Assembly: GCA_963832715.1 (NCBI GenBank)
Contig: CAWHVB010000006.1
Span: 315,829 to 379,828 of the forward strand
Length of the DNA: 64,000 nucleotides
Direction of reading: 5' to 3'
DNA from: DATFVA01 sp963832715
Lineage (GTDB): Bacteria; Bacteroidota; Ignavibacteria; Ignavibacteriales; Ignavibacteriaceae
Below the pieces are notes generated by a model. That model was not told the DNA's origin and made no database searches. It worked only from the letters and a program-made list of their open reading frames with translations. A program made the position numbers and the translations under genes. Below are positions 10,427 to 18,049 of this stretch, piece after piece. Position 1 is the first letter of the stretch, and every line of letters starts with the position of its first letter.

Positions 10427-11605
10427 ATGAAATTAGCTTTAGCCGGAGGAAAAATAATTACTCCTTTCAGGATCATTGATGACGGTACGATCTTAATCGA
10501 AAAAGGTAAAATAGCAGGACTTGGGAAATCTTCTGAACTATCCTTCTCACCCGAATATAAGGTGATTGATGTTCACGGTAAACTTGTTTGTCCCGGGTTT
10601 GCAGATCTTCTTGTTCACGGGGGAGCAGGACATGGCTTTGCCGATGATAACGGTGAAAGTATCGAAAAGATCAGCTCTTATTTTCTCAGGAATGGTTCCA
10701 CAACTATGCTTGCCTCGCTTTTTGCAAAACCCGAAAAACTCCTGCTGAAGGATTTGAGAAGGGTAGCTGATTTTATTGAAGAACATCCCGGGTCCAATAT
10801 CCGGGGAATTCATATGGAAGGACCATATCTGAATAAGCAGCTTAAAGGAGCAATGAACCAGGATTACTTATGGAAGCCCGATGTTGATTCCTGGAAGAAA
10901 ATATGGGATGCTTCTAAAGGGCAAATCAAAATTATGACTATCGCCCCTGAGCTGCCTGATGCCGATAAAGTGATGCGTGCAGCTGCACAGGATGGTGTTG
11001 TTCTATCGATCGGACACTCGATGGCAACATATGATGAGGTGCTGAATGCTATTGATAACGGCGCCGCACATGTAACTCATATTTTTAATGCAATGCAGCA
11101 GTTCCACCATAGAACACCCAGTATTGTGCTCGCTTCTCTTCTGCATAATGAACTAAAGATTGAATTAATAGCAGATACACTCCATGTTCATCCTGCAGTT
11201 ATACAGCTGCTCTTAAAACTTAAGGGAGGCAGCGGGATTATACTGGTATCAGATTCTATAAGAGCAGGGGGAATGCATGAAGGTGAGTATGAGTTTGCCG
11301 ACCAGAAAATTTATATGAAAAATAAGAAAGCTTTCCTTGAAGATGGGACCCTTGCCGGAAGCACTCTTACGCTCAACCTCGCAATTAAGAATATGGTTGA
11401 AGCTGCAGGGGCCAAAATAACCGAGGCGGTCAGGATGGCTTCCTTAAACGGAGTAAAAGTACTAAACCTGGACCATAAGAAAGGAATACTGGCGGTCGGG
11501 AAGGATGCAGATATAGCTGTGCTGAATAGTAACTATGAAGTCGCATTGACTATCCTTGACGGCAAGATTACTTATGGTAAAAATATCAGTCAGGCTACCG
11601 AATAG
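10427..11605 (+). CDS. nagA: N-acetylglucosamine-6-phosphate deacetylase
   Basis: This is a 392-residue member of the amidohydrolase superfamily, the usual NagA length. It removes acetate from GlcNAc-6-phosphate to give glucosamine-6-phosphate in the cytoplasm. Visible motifs are LVHGGAGHGFADD near residue 63, the metal-ligand segment HMEGPYLN around 129, the GHS histidine near 197, THIFNAMQQFHH near 218, and LVSDSIRAGG with Asp276 in the place of the catalytic aspartate. The start follows AGGTGAAGG. It is directly upstream of nagB, the next enzyme in the pathway. Confidence 0.95.
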   Translation: MKLALAGGKIITPFRIIDDGTILIEKGKIAGLGKSSELSFSPEYKVIDVHGKLVCPGFADLLVHGGAGHGFADDNGESIEKISSYFLRNGSTTMLASLFAKPEKLLLKDLRRVADFIEEHPGSNIRGIHMEGPYLNKQLKGAMNQDYLWKPDVDSWKKIWDASKGQIKIMTIAPELPDADKVMRAAAQDGVVLSIGHSMATYDEVLNAIDNGAAHVTHIFNAMQQFHHRTPSIVLASLLHNELKIELIADTLHVHPAVIQLLLKLKGGSGIILVSDSIRAGGMHEGEYEFADQKIYMKNKKAFLEDGTLAGSTLTLNLAIKNMVEAAGAKITEAVRMASLNGVKVLNLDHKKGILAVGKDADIAVLNSNYEVALTILDGKITYGKNISQATE

Positions 11606-11679
11606 CTGATTCAGGATAATTTTATTAGTGTAAATAGATTATCCTGTTTTATAAACTTAAAATTCACAGGAGAAATAAA

Positions 11680-12489
11680 GTGAGACTAATAATTCAACCA
11701 ACATATGAAATGGTATCTAAGTGGGTTGCAAATTATGTTGCAAAAAGAATACGTGAGTTCAGACCTACGGCGAAGAATCATTTTGTGCTGGGACTTCCAA
11801 CTGGTTCATCACCTTTAGGTATGTACAAAGAACTTATACAGTTAAACAAAAAGGGAGTTATCTCATTTAAATATGTAACGACATTTAATATGGACGAATA
11901 TGTCGGCTTACAGGAAAATCATCCTGAAAGTTACCATTCGTTTATGTGGAACAACTTTTTCAGTCATATTGATATCAATAAACGTAACGTCAACATATTA
12001 AACGGGAATGCTAAAGATCTGGAAAAAGAGTGTGAAGATTATGAAGACAGAATTGCAAAAGCAGGCGGGATAAACTTATTCGTCGGCGGCATCGGTCCTG
12101 ACGGGCATATTGCTTTCAATGAACCGGGTTCTTCCCTGGGTTCTTTAACGAGGGTTAAGACACTGACGTACGATACAATCACAGCTAACTCGAGATTCTT
12201 CGATAATGACCTGGATAAAGTGCCGAGAACGGCATTGACTGTTGGCGTTAAAACCGTTTTGGATGCTGAGGAAGTTGTTATAATAATCAGTGGATTGAAT
12301 AAAGCAAGAGCGCTGGCGAAAGTAGTTGAAGAAGGAGTTAACCATATGTGGACAGTAAGTGCTCTTCAGCTGCATCCGAAAGGTATTATTGTCTGTAATG
12401 ATCAGGCTACATACGAGCTTAAAGTAGGAACAGTTAAATATTTTAAAGATATAGAAGCAGTTCATCTTGATCCTGAATCTTTGCTCTGA
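11680..12489 (+). CDS. nagB: Glucosamine-6-phosphate deaminase
   Basis: This 269-residue protein matches the NagB hexamer subunit family in length. It isomerises and deaminates glucosamine-6-phosphate to fructose-6-phosphate and ammonia. LGLPTGSSPLG near residue 38 is the phosphate-binding loop. Asp72 in FNMDEY and Asp141, His143 and Glu148 in GPDGHIAFNEPGSS sit at the same residue numbers as the catalytic residues of the E. coli enzyme. The start codon is GTG, preceded by AGGAG eight bases upstream. It is the last gene of the chitin cluster. Confidence 0.96.
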   Translation: MRLIIQPTYEMVSKWVANYVAKRIREFRPTAKNHFVLGLPTGSSPLGMYKELIQLNKKGVISFKYVTTFNMDEYVGLQENHPESYHSFMWNNFFSHIDINKRNVNILNGNAKDLEKECEDYEDRIAKAGGINLFVGGIGPDGHIAFNEPGSSLGSLTRVKTLTYDTITANSRFFDNDLDKVPRTALTVGVKTVLDAEEVVIIISGLNKARALAKVVEEGVNHMWTVSALQLHPKGIIVCNDQATYELKVGTVKYFKDIEAVHLDPESLL

Positions 12490-12872
12490 TAATCAAATTA
12501 AAAAATAGGAGGGAGCACGAGGAAAATTTGCCCCTGTCAGGCGCGAGAGCTGTGAATGCGCCGGGGGAGTAAAGCACACTGAAATCAGATTGTCATAAAA
12601 AAATTTATGACGGAAATGTATTAAGGGGTTTTTTATGAAGTGGGGGAAAGAAGGGTCTGCAGTGAAATCACCAGGGCTGAAAAGGGATCAAGTCTTAGTA
12701 CAATTCAGATGATGATAAGTTAAAAGAAAGCTGATTACCGAGCTCAATAATTTGAGCATTAAGAACGTGATTTGTGGAAATTTAGCCTGAAATATATTTA
12801 TATTAGAAAATATCCATGATTAAAAGATTTACAATCAGATTCAATTCAGTAAGAATATGAAAGGACTGAAGT
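12490..12872 (+). other. Intergenic stretch with a possible structured RNA
   Basis: No convincing coding frame is present in these 383 bases. Two structures stand out. CCCC (12531-12534) and GGCGC (12540-12544) pair with GCGCC (12558-12562) and GGGG (12563-12566), forming a bulged GC-rich stem in an AT-rich context. GTCATAAA (12592-12599) pairs with TTTATGAC (12604-12611) across an A4 loop. The latter lacks a U-run and is not a standard terminator. A purine-rich AGGAGGGAG lies just before the first stem. No known riboswitch consensus is recognised. Confidence 0.35.
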
Positions 12873-13562
12873 ATGTTTATCGGACATTTCGGAGCCGGAT
12901 TAGCAGGAAAGAAAGCTGCGCCTGAAATTTCCCTCGGGACATTGTTTTTAGCAGCACAATTTCTGGATCTTATCTGGCCGGTTTTTATTTTAACGGGGAT
13001 CGAAAAGGTTGAGATAGTTCCAGGCTTAACCGAAGCCAATCCTCTTGAATTTACTTACTATCCGTATTCGCACAGCCTGTTTATGGTAATAATATGGGCT
13101 GGCCTTTTCGGTTTGATATATTACGCTTACAAGAGAAATTTATTTAATGCATTTATATTAGGCCTCCTGGTTATAAGTCATTGGGTCCTTGATTTAATCG
13201 TTCATATTCCAGATCTGCCGATTTTTCCCTGGAGTGATTTCAAGGTTGGAATAGGGTTATGGAACTTTGAAATAATTTCGATCATTCTTGAAATCCTGAT
13301 ATTCGCCGGAGGCATTTATCTATATTTATTGTGTACAGAGGCGGAAAATAAAAAAGGTACATTCGGATTCTGGGGATTAATTATTTTTCTAATTGTTGTG
13401 TACTTTATGAATATTTTCAGTCCGCCCCCGCCTTCTGTTGAAGCAATCGGTTATGCAGGTCTGCTGCAATGGCTTTTTATTCCATGGGCATTCTGGATAG
13501 ACAGGAACAGGAAAAAAATGAGTTCCGGAGAAGCGAATATCATCCCAAACAAGGCATCATAA
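12873..13562 (+). CDS. Multi-pass membrane protein, YdjM-like metal-dependent hydrolase type
   Basis: This 229-residue protein has about six hydrophobic segments. Conserved-looking His/Asp clusters lie in the N-terminal part: FIGHFGAGLAGK at residues 2-13, DLIWP near 33, YSHSLFM near 70 and HWVLDLIVHIPDLP near 104. This pattern resembles the YdjM family (PF04307) of inner-membrane proteins annotated as putative metal-dependent hydrolases. The function is unknown. It stands alone, with long AT-rich flanks, and has an AAAGGA ribosome site upstream. Confidence 0.65.
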   Translation: MFIGHFGAGLAGKKAAPEISLGTLFLAAQFLDLIWPVFILTGIEKVEIVPGLTEANPLEFTYYPYSHSLFMVIIWAGLFGLIYYAYKRNLFNAFILGLLVISHWVLDLIVHIPDLPIFPWSDFKVGIGLWNFEIISIILEILIFAGGIYLYLLCTEAENKKGTFGFWGLIIFLIVVYFMNIFSPPPPSVEAIGYAGLLQWLFIPWAFWIDRNRKKMSSGEANIIPNKAS

Positions 13563-13982
13563 TTTTGTTGAATTATTCAACACCTTTGACAAAATGGCAG
13601 ATATAGTATTTGAGTCGGGGAAATGACGGGGAAGAGACGGAGAAGGGACGGAGAAGGACTCAAAATGAGACAGTTCAAAAACTGCGAAAAAACGCCATTT
13701 TCGACTGTTGAAAAAAACAATATATGACAAAATGTCATATATCAAATTGAGACAAAAGGTAGCAAATCAGACCTCGATTTGTGCTCAGAAAAGATAATAT
13801 TTCTTTGCATCTATTTCCTTGCAGTTTATTGCTTTCACACGAAAAAAGTGATATATCTCAATACAAAATTGCCCTTATATAAGCTAAGCCGAAAGTATAC
13901 AGTATTTCTTCTTTTTATCACAAAATATCTTTGGTTTATTATTTAAGCAATGAATATAAATAATAACACCTGATGTGTAATT
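13563..13982. other. Gene-free stretch with short tandem and inverted repeats
   Basis: These 420 bases carry no supported gene. TGAGTC (13611-13616) and GACTCA (13657-13662) flank three 11-base units GACGG(G/A)GAAG(A/G) at 13625-13657. Further on, ATATATGACA-AAA-TGTCATATAT (13720-13742) is a perfect 10-pair hairpin. The remainder is AT-rich and may contain the promoter for the gene at 13983. Confidence 0.6.
13625..13657. repeat. Three-copy 11-bp tandem repeat
   Basis: GACGGGGAAGA, GACGGAGAAGG and GACGGAGAAGG follow each other without gaps. The array is purine-rich on the + strand and lies outside any gene. Confidence 0.8.
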
Positions 13983-14279
13983 ATGCGGCAGGACTGGATA
14001 AATATATTAGTCTCCGGATGGCTGATCGGCTATGCTTATATTGATACTATCAGGAATGAAATAAGTTTGATTTTAGCAAGCGTTATATTATTAATTACCG
14101 GGTTATGGGGTGCAGGAAAGAGCAATAGCAGACTTGATATGATAATTGTTTTCGTTGGGTTTGTGTTATTTATATTAGTCTCCGTTGGAGAATTCAGCGA
14201 AGTAATCTTTTTGTTATCAGGAGTCATGACATTCATAATAGCTTTCTGGGATTTGATCGTGCATCCTCATCCTGGTTAG
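13983..14279 (+). CDS. Small membrane protein, SPW-repeat-like, hypothetical
   Basis: This 98-residue protein consists of three or four hydrophobic helices separated by short polar turns. Its opening, DWINILVSGWLIGYAYID, recalls SPW-repeat membrane proteins, but the Ser-Pro-Trp motif itself is missing, so this is only a resemblance. No strong ribosome site is seen. It could belong to a stress-related membrane family. Function is not assignable. Confidence 0.5.
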   Translation: MRQDWINILVSGWLIGYAYIDTIRNEISLILASVILLITGLWGAGKSNSRLDMIIVFVGFVLFILVSVGEFSEVIFLLSGVMTFIIAFWDLIVHPHPG

Positions 14280-14398
14280 AGCAGGAAATATGTTTGAAAT
14301 ATATCACAGCTTTTTCCTGTAAAAAATATAATTTGCAACTGACTCCACAGTGATTAATATAATTAAATTATTGAGTTGATTATCCAGGGAGTGAGCAG

Positions 14399-14698
14399 AT
14401 GGACTACTTCAATCATTTCTATCCTTTTATTCAGGATCTCCTGCGACGCGAAGAAGACGCTGAAGCAATAATGAGTACAGCTTTAAGTATTGACTCCATA
14501 AGTCCCGGGAGGCAGAGTGAAGCAGAAATTATTATGTTTATCGAGGATCAGTTTCGACGGTTGTTATATGGAACAGGTTATGATTATAATTTCCCGGGTT
14601 ATAATGCGGTACACCGGCTGATGAGTAGCCTGAGATCCCTTGATGATAGATGCAGTAAAATTCAGAGCCTCCGCCTTACCGCACGGAATAATAAATAG
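14399..14698 (+). CDS. Hypothetical 99-residue soluble protein
   Basis: The protein is short, acidic in its first half and basic at the end. It has no signal peptide or membrane segment and no recognised family. The start is preceded by AGGGAGTGAG, a good ribosome site, which supports real coding. It reads as mostly helical (EDAEAIMSTAL, AEIIMFIEDQFRRLL). It is followed by a compact hairpin before the convergent bactofilin gene. Confidence 0.55.
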   Translation: MDYFNHFYPFIQDLLRREEDAEAIMSTALSIDSISPGRQSEAEIIMFIEDQFRRLLYGTGYDYNFPGYNAVHRLMSSLRSLDDRCSKIQSLRLTARNNK

Positions 14699-14750
14699 TT
14701 AGCTGGATATACAATCTGTTAAGATCTGAAACCTGAAAAATTGCATTTGC

Positions 14751-14795
14751 TTTTCCGGTCCGCAAAGGGTTTGAAACCCTGAGAGGACCGGGAAG
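14751..14795. other. Nested hairpin between convergent genes
   Basis: CCGGTCC (14755-14761) pairs with GGACCGG (14785-14791), enclosing a second palindrome AGGGTTTGAAACCCT. It lies between a + strand gene and the 3' end of the bactofilin gene. Neither side has the U-run of a canonical terminator, so it is best described as a symmetric structured element that may still insulate the two genes. Confidence 0.6.
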
Positions 14796-14809
14796 AAAAT
14801 TAACGGCTG

Positions 14810-15214
14810 CTATTTGCCAGAAGGCTTTAATGGTTTTGGCGGTTCATAACTTCCACTTGAAGATGACTCGCCCATTTTACACTTTCCATCAAATTTTGCA
14901 CCTTCTTTTACTACCAGGGATTTAGTGAAGATATCGCCATTCAGGTTCCCTTTTTCTTCTATTGTAAGCCTGGTTTTTGCTTTAACAGTTCCGGTAACAT
15001 TTCCGCCAATGCTTATAACATCCGCGTTTACCTGGCCGTTCACTTCGCCATTACCGCCGATAACAACGCTTCCCTGTGATTCAATATCTCCCTGGATTTC
15101 TCCTTCAACCCTGATATTCCCGTTGCTTTTTATTTTTCCTTCAATTCTTACCCCGAGACTTATTATGGTTGTTTCGTCTGATTTTCTTTCTTCTGGTGAC
15201 AGGTTCCTTAGCAT
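14810..15214 (-). CDS. Bactofilin
   Basis: This 134-residue protein is a polymer-forming cytoskeletal protein (bactofilin, PF04519). Its core is a right-handed beta-helix built from short repeats with regular G/V/I spacing: IISLGVRIEGKI, NIRVEGEIQGDI, VIGGNGEVNGQV, VISIGGNVTGTV. Short polar tails flank the core, as usual; the C-terminal one is Ser/Pro/Lys-rich. Bactofilins assemble into membrane-associated filaments that scaffold cell-wall enzymes or polar proteins. I place the start at the ATG at 15214, eight bases after GGGAG, rather than at an in-frame TTG five codons upstream. No partner peptidase gene is adjacent. Confidence 0.92.
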   Translation of the reverse strand: MLRNLSPEERKSDETTIISLGVRIEGKIKSNGNIRVEGEIQGDIESQGSVVIGGNGEVNGQVNADVISIGGNVTGTVKAKTRLTIEEKGNLNGDIFTKSLVVKEGAKFDGKCKMGESSSSGSYEPPKPLKPSGK

Positions 15215-15421
15215 AACAATTGCTCCCAATAAAATATTATATAATTATGTGTTTATGTGAAGTAGTTCTGAGGCAATATACTTTTTTTGAAACAAAATAG
15301 TAATACATTTTTCAACCCGAAATATCCCTTAACCTTTTCTCTGCTAAAATTATTGCACCTTATTATTAGAATAGTTAGCTTAAATTCATCAATCTTTAAT
15401 ACTTACCTATAGGAGGAGAAC

Positions 15422-17017
15422 ATGAAACATTTGTTACAAATCGCTTTATTTTCACTACTTCTCATTCTTCCAGCTTCAGCCCAGACATTTTTAACCCCTG
15501 ATCAATTGACACTCAAGGACATTGAAGAAAACGGAATAATTGGAACTTCTGTAACTGGAAATTCCGATTCCCCATCAGGTATAAATTGGACCAGTCTGCC
15601 GGATGCTCCTGAACCATTCGGTCGCTCAATCGGAGGTAAGATTGGTGATTTTATTTATGTTTTTGGGGGTCAGGCTAATAGTTCTATGGCTATCGCTTAC
15701 CAGATATCCACAAACAGCTGGATGGCATCAACAGTGCCTACTACACCGGCATACAATCCTTCTTTCTCTACCACCGATAACGAATTGTATAAATTATCAG
15801 GCACTGGTGCGGCTGCAGTCTTCGAAAAATTTACTCCTGATGGCAGCGGAACCGGTACATGGACGGTCTTAACCAGCGGACCAACCGGAATTATGAATTC
15901 CCAGAGTACGATGGCATGGGACGGGGGAGACTACATTTACGTTCACAGCTCAAGTTACACTACGCCCCCTGTTTCATATCTTTCAAGATATAGTATAACA
16001 GGGAATTCCTGGAATGATCTAACACCAACTACTTTAATCAAGAGATACGCCGGACTTCAGTTTTTTAACGGATATCTTTATTTAATCGGCGGCTTGATAC
16101 CAACAGGAGATGATCCTACAGCCTGTGCAAAATATGACCCGTCTACTGATATGTGGAGTGCAATTTCACCGCTTCCTGAAGGCGTTAATTTTTGTAAATG
16201 GAGTACTACAAAAGTACCGGAATATGTAGTGCTGGTAGGTTCAGGCGGAGGATATTCAACCTACCCTTCTGATGCAAGCATATATTATTATGATCCGTTA
16301 AGTGATACCTGGACCTATGACAGTGAAACTCCTGCAGAAAGAGGTCTTGCCCTCGGTTTCTTTGTCCCTGACCAGAACAGGTTATTCTTTGGCGGCGGAA
16401 ATATGGGCGGAACTTCTACTAATTACCAGGCCTCCTGCTGGGATGGTGAGGCAACCTTTATTCCGGTTGAACTCTCTTCTTTTACTGCAGACGTTGAGCG
16501 TAATGTGGTCAGGTTAAACTGGTCTACTGCATCGGAAACAAATAATAAAGGATTTGAAATAGAAAGACAATCTAATAATCAATGGGAACGAATTGGATTT
16601 GTTCAGGGTTCCGGGACAACAACTCAGCCTGAATCATATGCCTTTTCTGATAATAACATCCGCCCGGGGATATACTTATACCGGTTGAAGCAGATTGATT
16701 TCGACGGAACGTATAAATATTCCAGTGAGGCTGAGGCTGCTGTTAATATTCCTGGTACGTTTTCACTCAGCCAGAATTATCCTAACCCGTTCAATCCCTC
16801 TACGAAGATAGAATATTCGATTTCCTCTGATAGCTATGTAAGTCTGAAAGTGTATAATTCATTAGGACAGGAAGTTGCTGAACTGGCAAATGGAATTATG
16901 AAATCAGGCTATTATACTTCTGTATTTAACGCTGCAAATCTTTCAAGCGGTATTTACTATTACAGATTGGAAGCCGGCGATAAGGTACAGGTCAGAAAGA
17001 TGACGGTACTAAAGTAA
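15422..17017 (+). CDS. Secreted kelch-repeat protein with T9SS type A sorting domain
   Basis: This 531-residue exported protein opens with a signal peptide (residues 1-20, ending ASAQ). Residues about 55-340 form a kelch beta-propeller with repeated GG turns, such as GDFIYVFGG, NGYLYLIGG and NRLFFGGGN. Residues about 345-435 form a fibronectin-like domain (VELSSFTADVERNVVRLNW) of the type that often precedes the sorting tail. The last ~80 residues are a T9SS type A domain, with QNYPNPFNPSTKIEYSI and a final VRKMTVLK. It should be secreted or displayed on the surface. AGGAGGAG precedes the start and a strong terminator follows. Ligand unknown. Confidence 0.9.
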   Translation: MKHLLQIALFSLLLILPASAQTFLTPDQLTLKDIEENGIIGTSVTGNSDSPSGINWTSLPDAPEPFGRSIGGKIGDFIYVFGGQANSSMAIAYQISTNSWMASTVPTTPAYNPSFSTTDNELYKLSGTGAAAVFEKFTPDGSGTGTWTVLTSGPTGIMNSQSTMAWDGGDYIYVHSSSYTTPPVSYLSRYSITGNSWNDLTPTTLIKRYAGLQFFNGYLYLIGGLIPTGDDPTACAKYDPSTDMWSAISPLPEGVNFCKWSTTKVPEYVVLVGSGGGYSTYPSDASIYYYDPLSDTWTYDSETPAERGLALGFFVPDQNRLFFGGGNMGGTSTNYQASCWDGEATFIPVELSSFTADVERNVVRLNWSTASETNNKGFEIERQSNNQWERIGFVQGSGTTTQPESYAFSDNNIRPGIYLYRLKQIDFDGTYKYSSEAEAAVNIPGTFSLSQNYPNPFNPSTKIEYSISSDSYVSLKVYNSLGQEVAELANGIMKSGYYTSVFNAANLSSGIYYYRLEAGDKVQVRKMTVLK

Positions 17018-17044
17018 TTTTTAATACTGGTACACCATTATTCA

Positions 17045-17073
17045 GGGAAGGTGGATTACCTTCCCTTTTTTAT
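17045..17073 (+). terminator. Rho-independent terminator after the kelch gene
   Basis: GGGAAGGT and ACCTTCCC form an eight-pair stem with a GGATT loop, followed directly by TTTTTTATT. Confidence 0.9.
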
Positions 17074-17194
17074 TGCTCCAGCGAGAGTTCTAAAAAAAGT
17101 AACAGAACCACAATTGGATGATAGTTCAGTATTGATTATTTTAAAATCTTCTAAACTTTTCCATAAAAAAAATAAATTAATAACGAGGAGAATT

Positions 17195-18031
17195 ATGCTT
17201 AAGTATATATTAACTGTATGTATAATTATGGTAATCGGAAATTTTACATTTTCGCAGGATTTCAGAACACCACGTCCAAGCCCGGATGCATCGGTGAGCC
17301 AGGTTGTAGGCATCACTAAAATTTCCATCGATTACAGTTCTCCTGCTGTTAAAGGAAGAACAATCTGGGGCGACCTGGTGCCATACGGTAAAATATGGAG
17401 AACGGGTGCAAATGAAGTTACTTCAATAACTTTCAGCACACCCGTTAAAGTAAATGGAAATATTCTTGGGGCAGGTACTTTCGGGATCCATATGATTCCA
17501 GGTGAAAACGAGTGGGAAATTATCTTCAGTAAGGACACAAAAGTTGATGATCCGATGACATACGATGAATCCAAAGATGCTCTCCGGATCAAAGTAAAAC
17601 CCGAAGAAAATCCTTTTACGGAAAGGATGGCTTTTACAATTACAGATACTGATGAAAATAATGCAAATGTAAATCTTATATGGGAGAAGCTCCGTGTGTC
17701 ATTTAAAGTAGAAGCAGCGACCAGGGATCTTGTACTGGAAAGTGCGAGAAATCTGAATGCATGGTCGGATCTGAATACCGCGGCTGCTTACTGTCTTCAG
17801 AACAATATCAATCTAGATGAAGGATTCAGGTGGATTCAGGCTTCTGTACTGATAAATGAAAATTACTGGAACCAGAGAATAAAAGCTCAGTACCTGGCAA
17901 AAATGAACAATAAAAAAGAAGCCATTGCTGCAATGGAGAAGGCAGTAGATTATGGATCAAAGTTGGAAAGCCCGCCTTTCGATTTCGAAAGCATGAAAAA
18001 AATGCTTAATGATTGGAAAGCTTCGGAATAA
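17195..18031 (+). CDS. DUF2911 domain protein, exported
   Basis: This 278-residue protein starts with a signal peptide, cut near TFSQD (residue 21). The DUF2911 domain spans about 25-170, with the family text ISIDYSSPAVKGRTIWG, VPYGKIWRTGANE and GTFGIHMIP. The C-terminal part is helical and TPR-like (residues about 190-275). The family is common in Bacteroidota and its function is unknown. The ATG at 17195 follows GAGGAG and begins the signal peptide; an upstream in-frame extension beginning inside the previous terminator is not credible. Confidence 0.88.
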   Translation: MLKYILTVCIIMVIGNFTFSQDFRTPRPSPDASVSQVVGITKISIDYSSPAVKGRTIWGDLVPYGKIWRTGANEVTSITFSTPVKVNGNILGAGTFGIHMIPGENEWEIIFSKDTKVDDPMTYDESKDALRIKVKPEENPFTERMAFTITDTDENNANVNLIWEKLRVSFKVEAATRDLVLESARNLNAWSDLNTAAAYCLQNNINLDEGFRWIQASVLINENYWNQRIKAQYLAKMNNKKEAIAAMEKAVDYGSKLESPPFDFESMKKMLNDWKASE

Positions 18032-18049
18032 ATCCCGGGAGCAGCAGCG

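Noticed and set aside
13611..13662. A short CRISPR array
   Set aside because: The 11-bp units are contiguous with no spacers, and no cas genes are present.
15603..15872. An alternative-frame ORF inside the kelch protein gene
   Set aside because: It has no start signal and lies wholly inside a well-supported secreted protein.
17051..17194. N-terminal extension of the DUF2911 protein
   Set aside because: It begins inside a terminator, lacks a ribosome site, and would bury the clear signal peptide that starts at 17195.
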